This document shows positions 14,966 through 24,425 of a stretch of 64,000 nt of DNA, one piece after another. Each line of letters opens with the position of its first letter. The stretch's first letter is position 1. A program made the position numbers and the translations under genes. Below the pieces are notes generated by a model. That model did no database searches and was not told the DNA's origin. It saw nothing but the letters and a program-made list of their open reading frames with translations. Origin of the DNA: DASZHJ01 sp035517495 (GTDB lineage: Bacteria > Pseudomonadota > Alphaproteobacteria > ATCC43930 > CGMCC-115725). The stretch lies in contig DATIYT010000139.1 in NCBI GenBank assembly GCA_035517495.1, positions 1 to 64,000 of the forward strand. The letters are read 5' to 3'.

Positions 14966-15745
14966 ATGCGTCTCGACAACAAGGTAGCCATCGTCACCGG
15001 ATCAGCGAGCGGTATCGGCAAGGAGATCGCCACGCTCTTCGTGCGCGAAGGGGCGAAGGTGGTGATCGCCGATCTCAACCAAAAAGGGGCGGATGCGGTC
15101 GCCACCGAGCTTGGCGGCCCAAAGCAATCGATCGGCGTTGCCGTCGATGTCACCAACGAAGCTCAGGTCGATGCTTGTGTCGCCAAAACCGTGGCGGCGT
15201 TCGGACAGGTGGATATCCTCGTCTCCAACGCCGGAATTCAGACCGTGGCCCCGATCGATCAGTTTGAATTCCCCAAATGGAAGCAGCTACTGGCGATCCA
15301 TTTGGATGGTGCCTTCCTCACCACGCGCGCGGCCCTTCGCGCCATGTACAAGCGTGGCAAGGGCGGCAGCATCATCTATATGGGCTCCGTCCATTCCAAG
15401 GAAGCTTCGGTGTTGAAGGCGCCTTATGTGACGGCGAAGCACGGTCTTATTGGCCTCGCCAAGGTGGTCGCGAAAGAGGGCGCTAAGTATGGCGTCAGGG
15501 CGAACGTCATCTGCCCGGGTTTCGTACGTACGCCCCTCGTGGACAAGCAGATTCCCGAGCAGGCAAAAGAGCTCGGAATTTCCGAGCAGGACGTGGTGAA
15601 GAACGTGATGCTCAAGGAAACGGTCGACGGCGAATTCACGACCGTCGACGACGTGGCTCAAACCGCGCTGTTCTTGGCGGCGTTCCCAACGAATGCGCTC
15701 ACGGGTCAATCGATCGTGGTGAGCCACGGTTGGTTCATGCAATGA
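14966..15745 (+). CDS. 3-hydroxybutyrate dehydrogenase (SDR family)
   Basis: A 259-residue classical short-chain dehydrogenase: NAD-binding TGSASGIG (residues 11-18), NAG at LVSNAGI, catalytic Ser in MGSVHS and YVTAK (Tyr-x-x-x-Lys). The C-terminus VSHGWFMQ is the tail typical of 3-hydroxybutyrate dehydrogenases, and the neighbour acetoacetate decarboxylase supports this substrate. It oxidises (R)-3-hydroxybutyrate to acetoacetate with NAD. AAGGAGG lies six bases before the ATG, which fixes the start and rejects the longer upstream frame that overlaps the decarboxylase. Confidence 0.92.
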   Translation: MRLDNKVAIVTGSASGIGKEIATLFVREGAKVVIADLNQKGADAVATELGGPKQSIGVAVDVTNEAQVDACVAKTVAAFGQVDILVSNAGIQTVAPIDQFEFPKWKQLLAIHLDGAFLTTRAALRAMYKRGKGGSIIYMGSVHSKEASVLKAPYVTAKHGLIGLAKVVAKEGAKYGVRANVICPGFVRTPLVDKQIPEQAKELGISEQDVVKNVMLKETVDGEFTTVDDVAQTALFLAAFPTNALTGQSIVVSHGWFMQ

Positions 15746-16043
15746 GGCTTGGGGCCGTGCCCATAAGATAGAAATTGGAGCGCGGCGGACGCGGAGGAAT
15801 GTTTCGCTGTCGGCGCAACGCTCCACTACCCCGGTGGCCGCTCCCCAATACTCTGGGCAGCATAAGGGCTACCGGGGCTGTGGCAACGGACCACGTGTGG
15901 TGATCGTCGGTGCGGGGTTCGGGCAAGTTCAGAGCTGCGCAAGCATTCCGCGGCGCGTGGGTCCGAGCCGTCCTGATGCATCGCCGGAACCGTTACTTCT
16001 TCCAGTCTGCCATGCCTGATTGAAACGCAATGGGGAGGCACAG

Positions 16044-16550
16044 ATGTCTGCGATAAAATTTCAGTCACTCATGTCTCTTCTCGTAATAATGGGGTTGGCG
16101 TTTTCAGCGCACGCGCAAACCCCATCGGGTTCTACCGTTCAATATGATCCGGTGCATCCGGTGCCGCCTTCGGCGCCGGGCTCGGTCGATGTGCTGCCGG
16201 GTATGCCGCCGGTGCAAAACCAAGGTGGCGTTACTTATGTCAGCGGCGGTGTCGGTGTCGACGAACGGCAGGCGCTTCGCTCGGCGGCGTCCGATTTCAA
16301 TCTGCACCTGTTGTTTGCGGGACCAGCCGGCGCGTATTTGGCGAAGATCGAAGTGATCGTTACGGACGACCGCGGCGTCAAGGTACTCGATGCGTTCTCG
16401 AACGGACCCTATTTCATGGCGAAGCTGCAGCCAGGCCGTTATCGCGTCAGCGTCGACGACGGCACCGGACGTCCTCAGGTACGCCAAGTAAGCGTTCCCG
16501 CGCGCGGCGCCGCTTCGGCGTCGTTTTTCTGGAGCAAAGCCCCGTCGTAA
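16044..16550 (+). CDS. Hypothetical exported protein with a carboxypeptidase-regulatory-like beta domain
   Basis: A 168-residue protein with signal peptide (MSAIKFQSLMSLLVIMGLAFSAHA), a Pro-rich linker (PVHPVPPSAPGSVDVLPGMPP), and a C-terminal domain of about 85 residues (AKIEVIVTDDRG... YFMAKLQPGRYRVSVDDGTG) with the strand pattern of carboxypeptidase-regulatory or PEGA-like beta-sandwiches. GGGGAGG before the ATG sets the start; a TTG 24 bases earlier is rejected. It lies alone between convergent operons. The role is unknown, possibly an envelope protein. Confidence 0.75.
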   Translation: MSAIKFQSLMSLLVIMGLAFSAHAQTPSGSTVQYDPVHPVPPSAPGSVDVLPGMPPVQNQGGVTYVSGGVGVDERQALRSAASDFNLHLLFAGPAGAYLAKIEVIVTDDRGVKVLDAFSNGPYFMAKLQPGRYRVSVDDGTGRPQVRQVSVPARGAASASFFWSKAPS

Positions 16551-16665
16551 CAAGCGGGAGCACACAAATGTCCCTGCGCAAACAAAGCTCGATAAACCTG
16601 ATGGCTGGCCCTCAATAGGGTTACCGACCGGAGCGCACGCGGCCAAGTCGGCTGGTTCGCGACAG

Positions 16666-18078
16666 TTATGATGGCGTTGGCGTCTCGATGCGCTCTGGTG
16701 ACGGGGCGGGATCCGACATGCGTTCCACGGCGGGGAGGATCAGACGGGCAATCAGTCCGGGATTCCCGTCGGTCAGTGTGAGTGTGCCGCCGTGCAGCCG
16801 CGCAACGGCGGCTGCAACACTCAATCCGAGCCCGATACCGCCGGCATCGCTGCCCGCATTGCCGCGGTAGAAGCGCTCGGTCACTCGTCCCTTCTCGGAA
16901 TCGGGGATCCCCGGTCCTTGGTCACTAACGGTAACCGATGCGCGATCCGAATCACGCTCCAGCTTCAGCGTGACCGTGGTGTGCGGAGGTGAGAATTTCA
17001 CGGCGTTGTCGACAAGATTTCCTATGGCCTGGGCCAGCAGGAAGGGATCGCCGGTGACGGCAATGCCCGCGGTCGCCGAGGTGGTGAGTGCGACACCCTT
17101 CTCCTCCGCGACGACCTCATAGAAACCGGCAACTTCGTTGACGACGCGACCGAGCTGCACCGTGCTGAAGCCGGCAAGGCGTGCGCCGGAGTCGATCTCG
17201 GCAAGCCTCAGCAATGCATTGAAAACTTCAATCAAGCGGTCGAGGCTCGCGACCGCATCCTCCAATTCTCTGAAGGTCGTTTCGGATGGCGGACGTGTCA
17301 GCAGAAGACCTTCAAGTCGGCCGCGCAACTCGGCGAGCGGCGTGCGCAGGTCATGCGCCACTGCATTGGAGGCGTTGCGCACCCCTTCGATCAGTACTCC
17401 GATCTGCTGCAGCATTCCGTTGATTGTCCGCGCGAGCTGATCGAATTCGTCGGACGACCCGCGCACCGGCACCCGCTGCGAAAGGTCGCCGCGAACAATA
17501 GCCGACGCGGTCCGATTTATGGCGTCGACCCGCGCGAGGACAGAGCGTCGCACGAGGAACCCACCCATGATGGCGAGCAACAGCGCTGCCGCGGTTCCCC
17601 ACCCCAGGCTACTCAGAACCTGGCGGCGAATGGTAACGCGGTCCTGAATGTCCCTCCCGACCAGCAAATTGAACCCGTTCGAGAGACGCACGTACAGAAT
17701 ACGCGTGGCATGGAGATTGCCGTTGTGCTCGAGCTCGATTTCGTGCCAGCCGGGGCCATGGCCCAGCTCGATGGGCCATGCCCTCAAATTGCCGGCGATG
17801 TGTGCAAGCGTCGGGTCTCCAAGAAAATAGATTGCGTACTCGTCGGACGGCGCTGCGATCCGCTGATTGATGGTTTCGATCGCCCCGGGCAAGCCGAAAT
17901 CATGTAGTCGGTCACCGATCGCTTGAGCGTCCGCCAAGATAACGGCGTCGGTCTCCTGTTCGAGATATCCGACCGTCCGCCACCACAACAGGCCCACAAG
18001 CAGCGATGACGAGAGCACGAAGATCGCCGCGTAGCCGAGCGCCAGCCGCACCGACGTCGATCGCAGGAACCTAGTCAC
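16666..18078 (-). CDS. Two-component sensor histidine kinase
   Basis: A 470-residue inner-membrane kinase. TM1 is at about residues 10-32, a periplasmic domain of about 125 residues follows, TM2 is GWGTAAALLLAIMGGFLV, then HAMP, a HisKA domain with the phospho-acceptor His in AVAHDLRTPLAELR, and an ATPase domain with N-box NLVDNAVKFS, G1 DQGPGIP and G2 GIGLGLSVA. The GTG start overlaps the regulator's stop (GTGACTAG), so they are coupled. With the response regulator and DegP upstream it forms a leftward envelope-stress-type operon. The signal sensed is unknown. Confidence 0.93.
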   Translation of the reverse strand: MTRFLRSTSVRLALGYAAIFVLSSSLLVGLLWWRTVGYLEQETDAVILADAQAIGDRLHDFGLPGAIETINQRIAAPSDEYAIYFLGDPTLAHIAGNLRAWPIELGHGPGWHEIELEHNGNLHATRILYVRLSNGFNLLVGRDIQDRVTIRRQVLSSLGWGTAAALLLAIMGGFLVRRSVLARVDAINRTASAIVRGDLSQRVPVRGSSDEFDQLARTINGMLQQIGVLIEGVRNASNAVAHDLRTPLAELRGRLEGLLLTRPPSETTFRELEDAVASLDRLIEVFNALLRLAEIDSGARLAGFSTVQLGRVVNEVAGFYEVVAEEKGVALTTSATAGIAVTGDPFLLAQAIGNLVDNAVKFSPPHTTVTLKLERDSDRASVTVSDQGPGIPDSEKGRVTERFYRGNAGSDAGGIGLGLSVAAAVARLHGGTLTLTDGNPGLIARLILPAVERMSDPAPSPERIETPTPS

Positions 18079-18751
18079 CGACGCCAAGTCGATATCCGAC
18101 GCCGCGCACGGTATGGATGAGCGGAGGCACGGAGTCGCCGTCGATCTTCCGACGCAGCTTGCTGATATGCACGTCGATCGCGTTCGTCTGGCGATCGTAG
18201 TGGTACTCCCAAACATTCTCGAGCAACATCGTGCGCGTCACCACCCGGCCCGCGTGGCGCATCAAATATTCCAGCAGCTTGAATTCACGCGGCAGCAAAT
18301 CTATGGGCTTTCCCGACCGCGTGACCTTACGTTCGGCGGTGTCAAGCCGAAGATCGGCGACTTCAAGCGTGGCCAGGGGTGCGATCTCCTGCCGCCGCCG
18401 CATGAGAGCATCGAGCCGCGCGGCCAGTTCGCCGAAAGCAAATGGCTTCGTGAGATAGTCGTCGCCGCCGGCGCGCAACCCGCGGATGCGGTCATCGACT
18501 TCGGCAAGTGCGCTCAGGATCAGGATCGGTGTTTTGTTTCCCGTCTTGCGCAAAGCATGGACAATGGATAGTCCGTCCACGCCCTCGGGCAGCATGCGGT
18601 CGAGAACGATGACGTCATACGACCCCGTCGCCGCGAGGAACAGGCCATCCCTCGCGGTCGCGGCATGATCCACGGTATGGCCGCTTTCGCGCAGCCCCTT
18701 GCTGACGAACTGCGCGACGCGCTCATTATCTTCGACAACCAAGATCTTCAT
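18071..18751 (-). CDS. OmpR/PhoB-family response regulator
   Basis: A 226-residue protein: a receiver domain with VVEDNERV, phospho-acceptor Asp in VIVLDRMLPEG, Ser in ILSALAE and Lys in YLTKPFAF, then a winged-helix output domain (LLPREFKLLEYLMRHAGRVVTR, DVHISKLRRKI, IHTVRGVGYRL). It is the cognate partner of the histidine kinase whose start it overlaps. It lies 59 bases after degP on the same strand and probably controls degP and itself; this is inferred from position. In sequence type it is close to QseB/PmrA-like regulators. Confidence 0.95.
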   Translation of the reverse strand: MKILVVEDNERVAQFVSKGLRESGHTVDHAATARDGLFLAATGSYDVIVLDRMLPEGVDGLSIVHALRKTGNKTPILILSALAEVDDRIRGLRAGGDDYLTKPFAFGELAARLDALMRRRQEIAPLATLEVADLRLDTAERKVTRSGKPIDLLPREFKLLEYLMRHAGRVVTRTMLLENVWEYHYDRQTNAIDVHISKLRRKIDGDSVPPLIHTVRGVGYRLGVGD

Positions 18752-18810
18752 AATGTTTCGGATGCAAGGGATCGGGACGGAGCATTGCCGCCGTCCCGAT
18801 CCATGGTTCG

Positions 18811-20301
18811 TCAGCCCTGAGCAAGCTGCAAGGCAAGATAATAGTTCGTACCATTCCGCGACACCAGCAGCGGTACAGCCTCCTTCTTTGCGTGCTGAGC
18901 GTCGCGGATCTTGGAAGCCGCTTCGTTGGGCGTGGCGACCGCATCGTTGCCGATCTTCACGATGAGGTCGCCCGCTTTGACACCGCTCTCGTCGGCGTTA
19001 CTGCCGGGCGTTACCTCCGAGACGATCACGCCTTTCGCGTTGGGCGCGAGGCCCAACTCGCTGCGCGATTCGGGCGAGAGTGGCGCCAAGGTCATGCCGA
19101 CGGGCGCGCTCTGCGAATGGTCCATCGATGCCTCCGCCACTTGCTCCTTCGACTGCGTCGCGACAGTCACCTTGATGTCCTTCTGGGAACCGTTGCGCCA
19201 GATGCTGAGATCGACGGACTTGCCAGGCTGGGCGTCCGCGATCGCGAGCGCGAGATCGCGCGGGCCCTTGATGGCATTTCCGTCGATTGCCGTAATGGCG
19301 TCTCCCTGCTGCAGCTCCGCGCGCGCCGCAGGAGAGTCGGGCTGAACCTGATCGATCAGCACGCCCTCTGCCTTCGCGAGCCCGATCGCCTTTGCGAGCG
19401 AGGGGGTCAGAGGCTGCATCTGGACACCGAGCCAGCCGCGCTCGACGTGGCCTTGTTCGCGGAGCTGCGCAACGACCTTGGTCGCGATGTTCGAGGGGAT
19501 GGCAAAGCCGATGCCGACGCTGCCGCCGTTCGGAGAGTAGATCGCGGTGTCGATTCCAATCACCTGCCCGGATTGATTGAACAGTGGCCCTCCGGAGTTG
19601 CCGGGATTGATCGGTGCGTCGATCTGCAGGAAGTCGTCATACGGGCCATTGTTGATGTCCCGATCGTGGCCCGAGACAATGCCTGCCGTTACCGTGCCAC
19701 CGAGCCCGAACGGATTTCCAACCGCCACGACCCAGTCGCCGACCCGTTCCTTGTCGGAATCGCCGAACGCGACATAGGGCAGCGTCTTGCCGGCATCGAT
19801 CTTCAGTACGGCGAGGTCCGTCTTGGCGTCGCGGCCGACGACCGTCGCGGGATAGGAGCTGCCGTCGTCCAGCGTCACCATCACTTTCTTGGCGCCGTCG
19901 ATGACATGATTGTTGGTGACGATGTACCCCGCGGAATCCACGATGAATCCCGAGCCGAGAGCGTGCTCGGGCGCGGCGCCCCGATGGTCGAAGAACTGCT
20001 TGAACATGTCGCCGAAGGGCGAACCTTCGGGGAGAGATGGAGCTTCAGGCGCGCTCGTCGGCTGCGCAAGCCCCGAGGTCGCGATGTTGACGACCGCGGG
20101 TTTCACCTTGGTCACCAGATCGCCAAATCCCGCCTGATTGACAACGGTCGGCAATCCCAGCGGCGGTTGCGCTGCCGGCGTGTCCGCTTGAGCCGCCGAA
20201 AACGCAAAGCCGGCACCGGCGATGGCTGTCGTTGCAAGGAGCGCTCCCGCGAGCGCCGCTTTGCGCCGGCCGCCGATGTAGTCGAAAAGTCTGCTCATCA
20301 T
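18811..20301 (-). CDS. degP: Do/DegP-family periplasmic serine protease
   Basis: A 496-residue protease-chaperone. A signal peptide or anchor is at residues 15-40 (AALAGALLATTAIAGAGFAFSAAQA). The trypsin-like domain has His in TNNHVIDGA, Asp in DAKTDLAVLK and Ser in PGNSGGPL, and two PDZ domains follow (about residues 285-375 and 400-490). It degrades or refolds damaged envelope proteins. Two adjacent ATGs are possible starts, with AAAGGA upstream. The following two-component system on the same strand suggests envelope-stress control. The family name DegP/DegQ/DO is firm; the exact orthologue is not. Confidence 0.95.
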   Translation of the reverse strand: MMSRLFDYIGGRRKAALAGALLATTAIAGAGFAFSAAQADTPAAQPPLGLPTVVNQAGFGDLVTKVKPAVVNIATSGLAQPTSAPEAPSLPEGSPFGDMFKQFFDHRGAAPEHALGSGFIVDSAGYIVTNNHVIDGAKKVMVTLDDGSSYPATVVGRDAKTDLAVLKIDAGKTLPYVAFGDSDKERVGDWVVAVGNPFGLGGTVTAGIVSGHDRDINNGPYDDFLQIDAPINPGNSGGPLFNQSGQVIGIDTAIYSPNGGSVGIGFAIPSNIATKVVAQLREQGHVERGWLGVQMQPLTPSLAKAIGLAKAEGVLIDQVQPDSPAARAELQQGDAITAIDGNAIKGPRDLALAIADAQPGKSVDLSIWRNGSQKDIKVTVATQSKEQVAEASMDHSQSAPVGMTLAPLSPESRSELGLAPNAKGVIVSEVTPGSNADESGVKAGDLIVKIGNDAVATPNEAASKIRDAQHAKKEAVPLLVSRNGTNYYLALQLAQG

Positions 20302-20571
20302 CGAGTCCTTTCATCGAGTGCGATGCGCCCGCGAGGACGCAACTGAAGAAGCGATGATGCGAAATTTGAGGATCGCTCCTAATGCGATCCTGAGTGGCTC
20401 ATTAAAAAAAAGTAACTATTCGACGCGTCGCCGGCCGGTTGCGACCGGGGCAACAGATCGACCACTAGAAAGAGGGCGGATACGACCTTGCGCAGCAATG
20501 AATTGCGCTTCAGCCGGCCATCCTATCGAGTGCGGGCATCACTGGCCGGAGCCGGCAAACTCCAGGGGCGA

Positions 20572-21636
20572 TTAGGCCACAAACCTATCGGCGGCACGGC
20601 TTCCGATTCCCTGGTCTTCGGGTTCGTATGCATAAATGTGGATGGAGATTGGTATACCTTGAACCTTCTCCTCCCCGAGCGGCAGCAATCGTTTCGCGTC
20701 GTCGCCAAGCGAACTCGCCACGTCCGCCGAAATCACACACTTGACACCGCGTATTTTTGCGGCTTCTTCCATCCGCGCCGCAATGTTGATTGTATCTCCA
20801 TAGATCCCAATGGACCGCTTGGAATCGCCCTGCTCGCTTACGACAACGGGACCGCCGTGCACGCCGACGCGGAATGTGGGCACCACGCCGAACTCGGTTT
20901 GATATTCCGTCCGTTCACGTGTCACCGTGGCGAACATCGCGTCGATCGCGGAAAGGATGGTGTTTCTTCTTTTCGCCTCGTCCCAATTCCACAGAGCGAT
21001 CAACCCATCTCCCTTATAAAGATAAATTTCTCCACCGTAGTCCGTGATCGGTTTGGAGATATCAAATAGGAATTTCCCGATCAAAGATTTGGTCTTGAGC
21101 GGCCCTAGCTGCCCGGCGAGGGCAGTTGAATTGTTGATGTCGACAAACGCCAGGACCTTGGTTTCGAGGACTGGCCGGTGGTAGGTGCCCACGACCAGAT
21201 GGAACAGGTTTTCAATGCCGATGAAGTGAACAATTCGTATGAACGCAACACCGACAAACGAGAAAATGATCACCAACGGGATGGCCAACGGAAGTCTCTC
21301 ATAGGCAATCGGCAAATCGTCCAAACGACCGAGTAGCAAGTGTGACAAATGCAGAGCCACAAGATAAAAAATCACCACGACCGTGGTGTACACGATGGTC
21401 GCACCCAAAGGATGCATATTTCGTATCCACCTTCCGCCCAAAGTTTGGACGTAAAACTCTTCGAAGAGACCGATCGAGAAACCGACTAAGATGGCATTCG
21501 TGATACCGAAAATCACGGGGCGACCGACCGCGAGCGTCGTTAGCCCGGCAAGAACGGCAAAAATGATGATTGCCAGCAGAATCGACGCGAACTTTCTGCG
21601 GGTCGACGTGGAGAACGAGGCAATTGCAAAGGTCAT
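20572..21636 (-). CDS. Membrane-anchored class III adenylate/guanylate cyclase
   Basis: A 354-residue protein with about four transmembrane segments in the first 155 residues (for example FASILLAIIIFAVLAGLTT and IPLVIIFSFVGVAFIRIVHF) and a C-terminal class III catalytic domain. Metal-binding Asp occurs in FVDINNSTALAG and YKGDGLIALW, and the substrate and transition-state residues in YGDTINIAARM. The Lys of YKGDG and the Asp of YGDT point to ATP as substrate, so cAMP is the likely product. It is divergent from the polysaccharide deacetylase gene. The signal detected by the membrane part is unknown. Confidence 0.92.
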   Translation of the reverse strand: MTFAIASFSTSTRRKFASILLAIIIFAVLAGLTTLAVGRPVIFGITNAILVGFSIGLFEEFYVQTLGGRWIRNMHPLGATIVYTTVVVIFYLVALHLSHLLLGRLDDLPIAYERLPLAIPLVIIFSFVGVAFIRIVHFIGIENLFHLVVGTYHRPVLETKVLAFVDINNSTALAGQLGPLKTKSLIGKFLFDISKPITDYGGEIYLYKGDGLIALWNWDEAKRRNTILSAIDAMFATVTRERTEYQTEFGVVPTFRVGVHGGPVVVSEQGDSKRSIGIYGDTINIAARMEEAAKIRGVKCVISADVASSLGDDAKRLLPLGEEKVQGIPISIHIYAYEPEDQGIGSRAADRFVA

Positions 21637-21790
21637 GCGTGATTATAGCCGCCACTTCCGTCGACGGAACAGCGACCCGACGGCGCAACTCGGCGGATAC
21701 GGTCGCGTACCTCCATCGGGTGCGGCCAAGGTCAGACGGGCCGCAACGAGATATAACATTGGCGCGATCGGAGAAGCTTGAGGTCATGCG

Positions 21791-22699
21791 ATGAAATTTG
21801 AACGGCCAAAAATCGGAATGCTGCCGAATGAGCGCCTCGATTATTCCGCGATCACGGCTCGCAAGCGGGTCCGACTGCCGAAAGGCGCTCGAATGGTGGT
21901 GTGGACGGTCACAAATGTCGAGGAATGGGATCCGACGCAAACAATGCCTCGAACGGTCCTGACACCACCGGCCGGCGGCTCGCCGATGCCGGATATTCCG
22001 AACTGGTGTTGGCACGAGTACGGCAACCGGGTGGGCTTCTGGCGACTGCTGAAGGTCTATGATGATTTCAAAATTCCGGGGGTATTGAATATCAACGGCT
22101 CGGCCGTCGATGCATATCCCGCCATTGTGCAGGCCTGTGTCGAGCGAAACTGGGAATTCCTCGGTCATGGTTACACTCAGCGCAACATGCAAAAAGTCGA
22201 CAACGAGCGCGTCGACATTCGAAAAAGTGCCGAGGTGCTGGCCCGGGCGACAGGCAAGCGCCCCCGCGGCTGGCTTGGACCCGGTCTCACCGAGACCTGG
22301 GAGACGCCGGATATTCTGGCGGAGGAGGGATACGATTACGTTGCGGACTGGGTTCTCGACGATCAGCCGGTGTGGCTAAAGACCCGCAGCAAGCCGATAC
22401 TCAATATCCCCTATACTCAGGAATGCAATGACGTCGCCATGATGCTGATACAGCATCACAAAGCGTCGGAGTTCTATGAGCGCGCCATCGATCAATTCGA
22501 GCAAATCCACAGGGATTCCAAGGATGGGCCGCGAGTAATGGCGATCTCCGTTCATCCATACATCATGGGCGCGCCGCATCGGGTGAAATACTTCCGTAAG
22601 GTCTTCGAGAAAATCCGCAAGAAGCCCGGTGTGTTGTTCTGGAACGGCTCCCAGATTTTGGACTGGTTCAGCAAAGCTGGTCCAAGGGCTCCCCAATAG
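21791..22699 (+). CDS. Polysaccharide deacetylase family (NodB-like) protein
   Basis: A 302-residue cytoplasmic protein of the polysaccharide deacetylase/PuuE type: a leading VVWTVTNVEEWDP strand, Trp-rich GSPMPDIPNWCWHEYGNRVGF, and the NodB-like signature region GVLNINGSAVDAYPAIVQ, EFLGHGYTQ, RGWLGPGLTETWETPDILAE, plus a late AISVHPYIMGAPHR metal His. It lacks a signal peptide. Members of this subgroup hydrolyse cyclic amides such as allantoin or act on unknown C-N bonds rather than on cell-wall polysaccharide. No purine genes adjoin, so the substrate is open. Confidence 0.85.
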   Translation: MKFERPKIGMLPNERLDYSAITARKRVRLPKGARMVVWTVTNVEEWDPTQTMPRTVLTPPAGGSPMPDIPNWCWHEYGNRVGFWRLLKVYDDFKIPGVLNINGSAVDAYPAIVQACVERNWEFLGHGYTQRNMQKVDNERVDIRKSAEVLARATGKRPRGWLGPGLTETWETPDILAEEGYDYVADWVLDDQPVWLKTRSKPILNIPYTQECNDVAMMLIQHHKASEFYERAIDQFEQIHRDSKDGPRVMAISVHPYIMGAPHRVKYFRKVFEKIRKKPGVLFWNGSQILDWFSKAGPRAPQ

Positions 22700-22753
22700 A
22701 ATGTCGAGATTAGAACCTCCGGGACGTTCTGCGACGTCAAGAGCGGGAAGCAG

Positions 22754-23209
22754 TCACTCCCTGCCAGTGCGACCGCGCCAGGGGTCCGGGCCCGGGTCGC
22801 GCCCGGCCGCAACCTCTGCCAGCCGCCCGAGGTAATGGCCCCAGCCCTCCGCATGGCCGGCGCATTGTTCGGCATCGGGCAAACCGGTGTGGGTCAGGCG
22901 GAGCAGCGTTCCGTTCGGCTGCTCGACCAGGTCGATCTCAACCAAGCTCGATCCCGGCCGCACCGCCTCACTGTCGTCCCAACCGAAGCTGTAGGCCAAG
23001 CGGTGCACCGGCACGACCTCGCGGAAGGAGCCGCGGGCGACGCGAGCCCCGGTGACATTGAGGAGATAGAGTCCGCCGGGCCGCGGGTCGAGCTGCGCCT
23101 CCGTTCCCATCCAGCGCAGGATCTTCTCAGGATCGGTCAGAAGGGCGAATACCGCGGCGGGCGGCGCCGAGATGTGCGTCTCTCGGCGGACGACGAGGGG
23201 CTCTTGCAT
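22754..23209 (-). CDS. SRPBCC/AHSA1-domain protein
   Basis: A 151-residue START-like protein of the activator-of-Hsp90-ATPase (AHSA1) group: VRRETHISAPPAAVFALLTDPEKILRWMG at the N-terminus, GGLYLLNVTG in the middle, and LLRLTHTGLPDAEQ...HAEGWGHYLGRL at the C-terminus. Such proteins bind hydrophobic ligands in a helix-grip fold and often sit beside ArsR regulators; none is visible here. GAGGAAAA before the ATG supports the start. Convergent with the deacetylase, 54 bases apart. Confidence 0.88.
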   Translation of the reverse strand: MQEPLVVRRETHISAPPAAVFALLTDPEKILRWMGTEAQLDPRPGGLYLLNVTGARVARGSFREVVPVHRLAYSFGWDDSEAVRPGSSLVEIDLVEQPNGTLLRLTHTGLPDAEQCAGHAEGWGHYLGRLAEVAAGRDPGPDPWRGRTGRE

Positions 23210-23366
23210 CGGTTTTCCTCAGGGTTGCGATGGCCCACCCCCGGCTTGCGGTCGAAAAATGACGAGTGCGGGAGTCGGAACCTTGCGTCCAAGATAGACC
23301 GGGGAGGTCGGCCGCGCCATTGCCGACGCGGGTGACAGGCCAGCACTCTATCGGCAGGATCGCAGC

Positions 23367-24425
23367 ATGAATCTGCGCGCGCCCCTCGCTTGGCTGGTGG
23401 ACGAAGCCGCGGCCTCAGCCGGCCCCGACCGATTCCTGGCGGAGCTCGGCGGCCGGCTGCTGGACGACGGCCTGCCGTTGGCGGGCGGCGCTCTCACGCT
23501 TGCGTTGCCGCATCCGATCATCGTTCGCCGCACCTGGCTTTGGCGGGCGGAGACCGGAGCGGTGATCGAGGCACTGAGCTTCGTCGGGGATTCGGTCAGC
23601 AAGGCCGGGATTGACTGGTTGGCCGAGCTCGGCGCGGTGCAGCAGGACACAGTCGGCCCGGCGCCGGACAGCCCGGCGCTGGGCTGGGCCGGAAGGCGGC
23701 CGTTCGGACCTGCCGACGCCGAACGGCTGCGCGAGACTGCACGTTTCGCAGCCGCGCCCCTAGCCGCCGTGGCCGCGCGGGCGGCGTTGTCAGCGCTGCT
23801 CGAGGCCTATCTCGGCCGGCGCAGTGCCGCGCGGGTGCAGGCCGGTGCGCTGCGCCGTGGCACCGGAGAGACGATCCGCGCCGCACTGCTCTATGCCGAT
23901 CTGCGAGACTTCACCGCCCTCTCCGAGGCGACGGAGCCGGCGACGATGATCGCCGCGCTCGACGCTTGGTTTGACCGCCTCGCCGGGGCGGTACACGCCT
24001 TCGGAGGCGAGGTGCTGAAGTTCATTGGTGATGGTGTGCTGGCGATTTTCCCGGTCACCGGTACGCCGGCAGATGCCTGCGACGCGGCGCTGCGCGCAAT
24101 CATCGCCGCTCGCGCCGGCATGGCCCATCTCAATACGGCGCGGCAGGCGCAAGGGCTGTCGCCGCTGTCCTTCGGCGCGGCGTTGCATCTCGGCGAAATG
24201 CTGTGGGGCAATATCGGCGCTGCCGATCGGCTGGACTTCACAGCCATCGGCCCCGCGGTCAACTTGGTCAGCCGGCTGGAGGGGTTGTGTCGGCCGCTCG
24301 GCCGTTCGGCGCTTATCTCGGGTGCGATCGCCGCCGAGACCACCATGCCGCTGGTGCCGCTTGGCGAACACGTACTGCGCGGCATTGCGACGCCGTGCAC
24401 CGTCTTCACCCTCGCGGATGGGTGA
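23367..24425 (+). CDS. Soluble class III adenylate/guanylate cyclase
   Basis: A 352-residue cytoplasmic protein. The first 165 residues (LAWLVDEAAASAGPDRFLAELG...) form a putative sensory region without a recognised domain, and the C-terminal catalytic domain has both metal Asp residues (LLYADLRDFTALSE, FIGDGVLAIFP) and a purine/transition-state segment FTAIGPAVNLVSRLEGL. The Lys-Gly-Asp of typical ATP cyclases is Ile-Gly-Asp here, as is common in rhizobial cyclases. G+C is markedly higher than in the flanks. It is a second cyclase within 3 kb of the membrane-bound one and shares no architecture with it. Confidence 0.9.
   Translation: MNLRAPLAWLVDEAAASAGPDRFLAELGGRLLDDGLPLAGGALTLALPHPIIVRRTWLWRAETGAVIEALSFVGDSVSKAGIDWLAELGAVQQDTVGPAPDSPALGWAGRRPFGPADAERLRETARFAAAPLAAVAARAALSALLEAYLGRRSAARVQAGALRRGTGETIRAALLYADLRDFTALSEATEPATMIAALDAWFDRLAGAVHAFGGEVLKFIGDGVLAIFPVTGTPADACDAALRAIIAARAGMAHLNTARQAQGLSPLSFGAALHLGEMLWGNIGAADRLDFTAIGPAVNLVSRLEGLCRPLGRSALISGAIAAETTMPLVPLGEHVLRGIATPCTVFTLADG

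Noticed and set aside
18892..20346. 484-codon frame antisense to degP
   Set aside because: Shadow of a strong high-G+C gene; Arg/Ala-rich, no domain; degP has all catalytic motifs.
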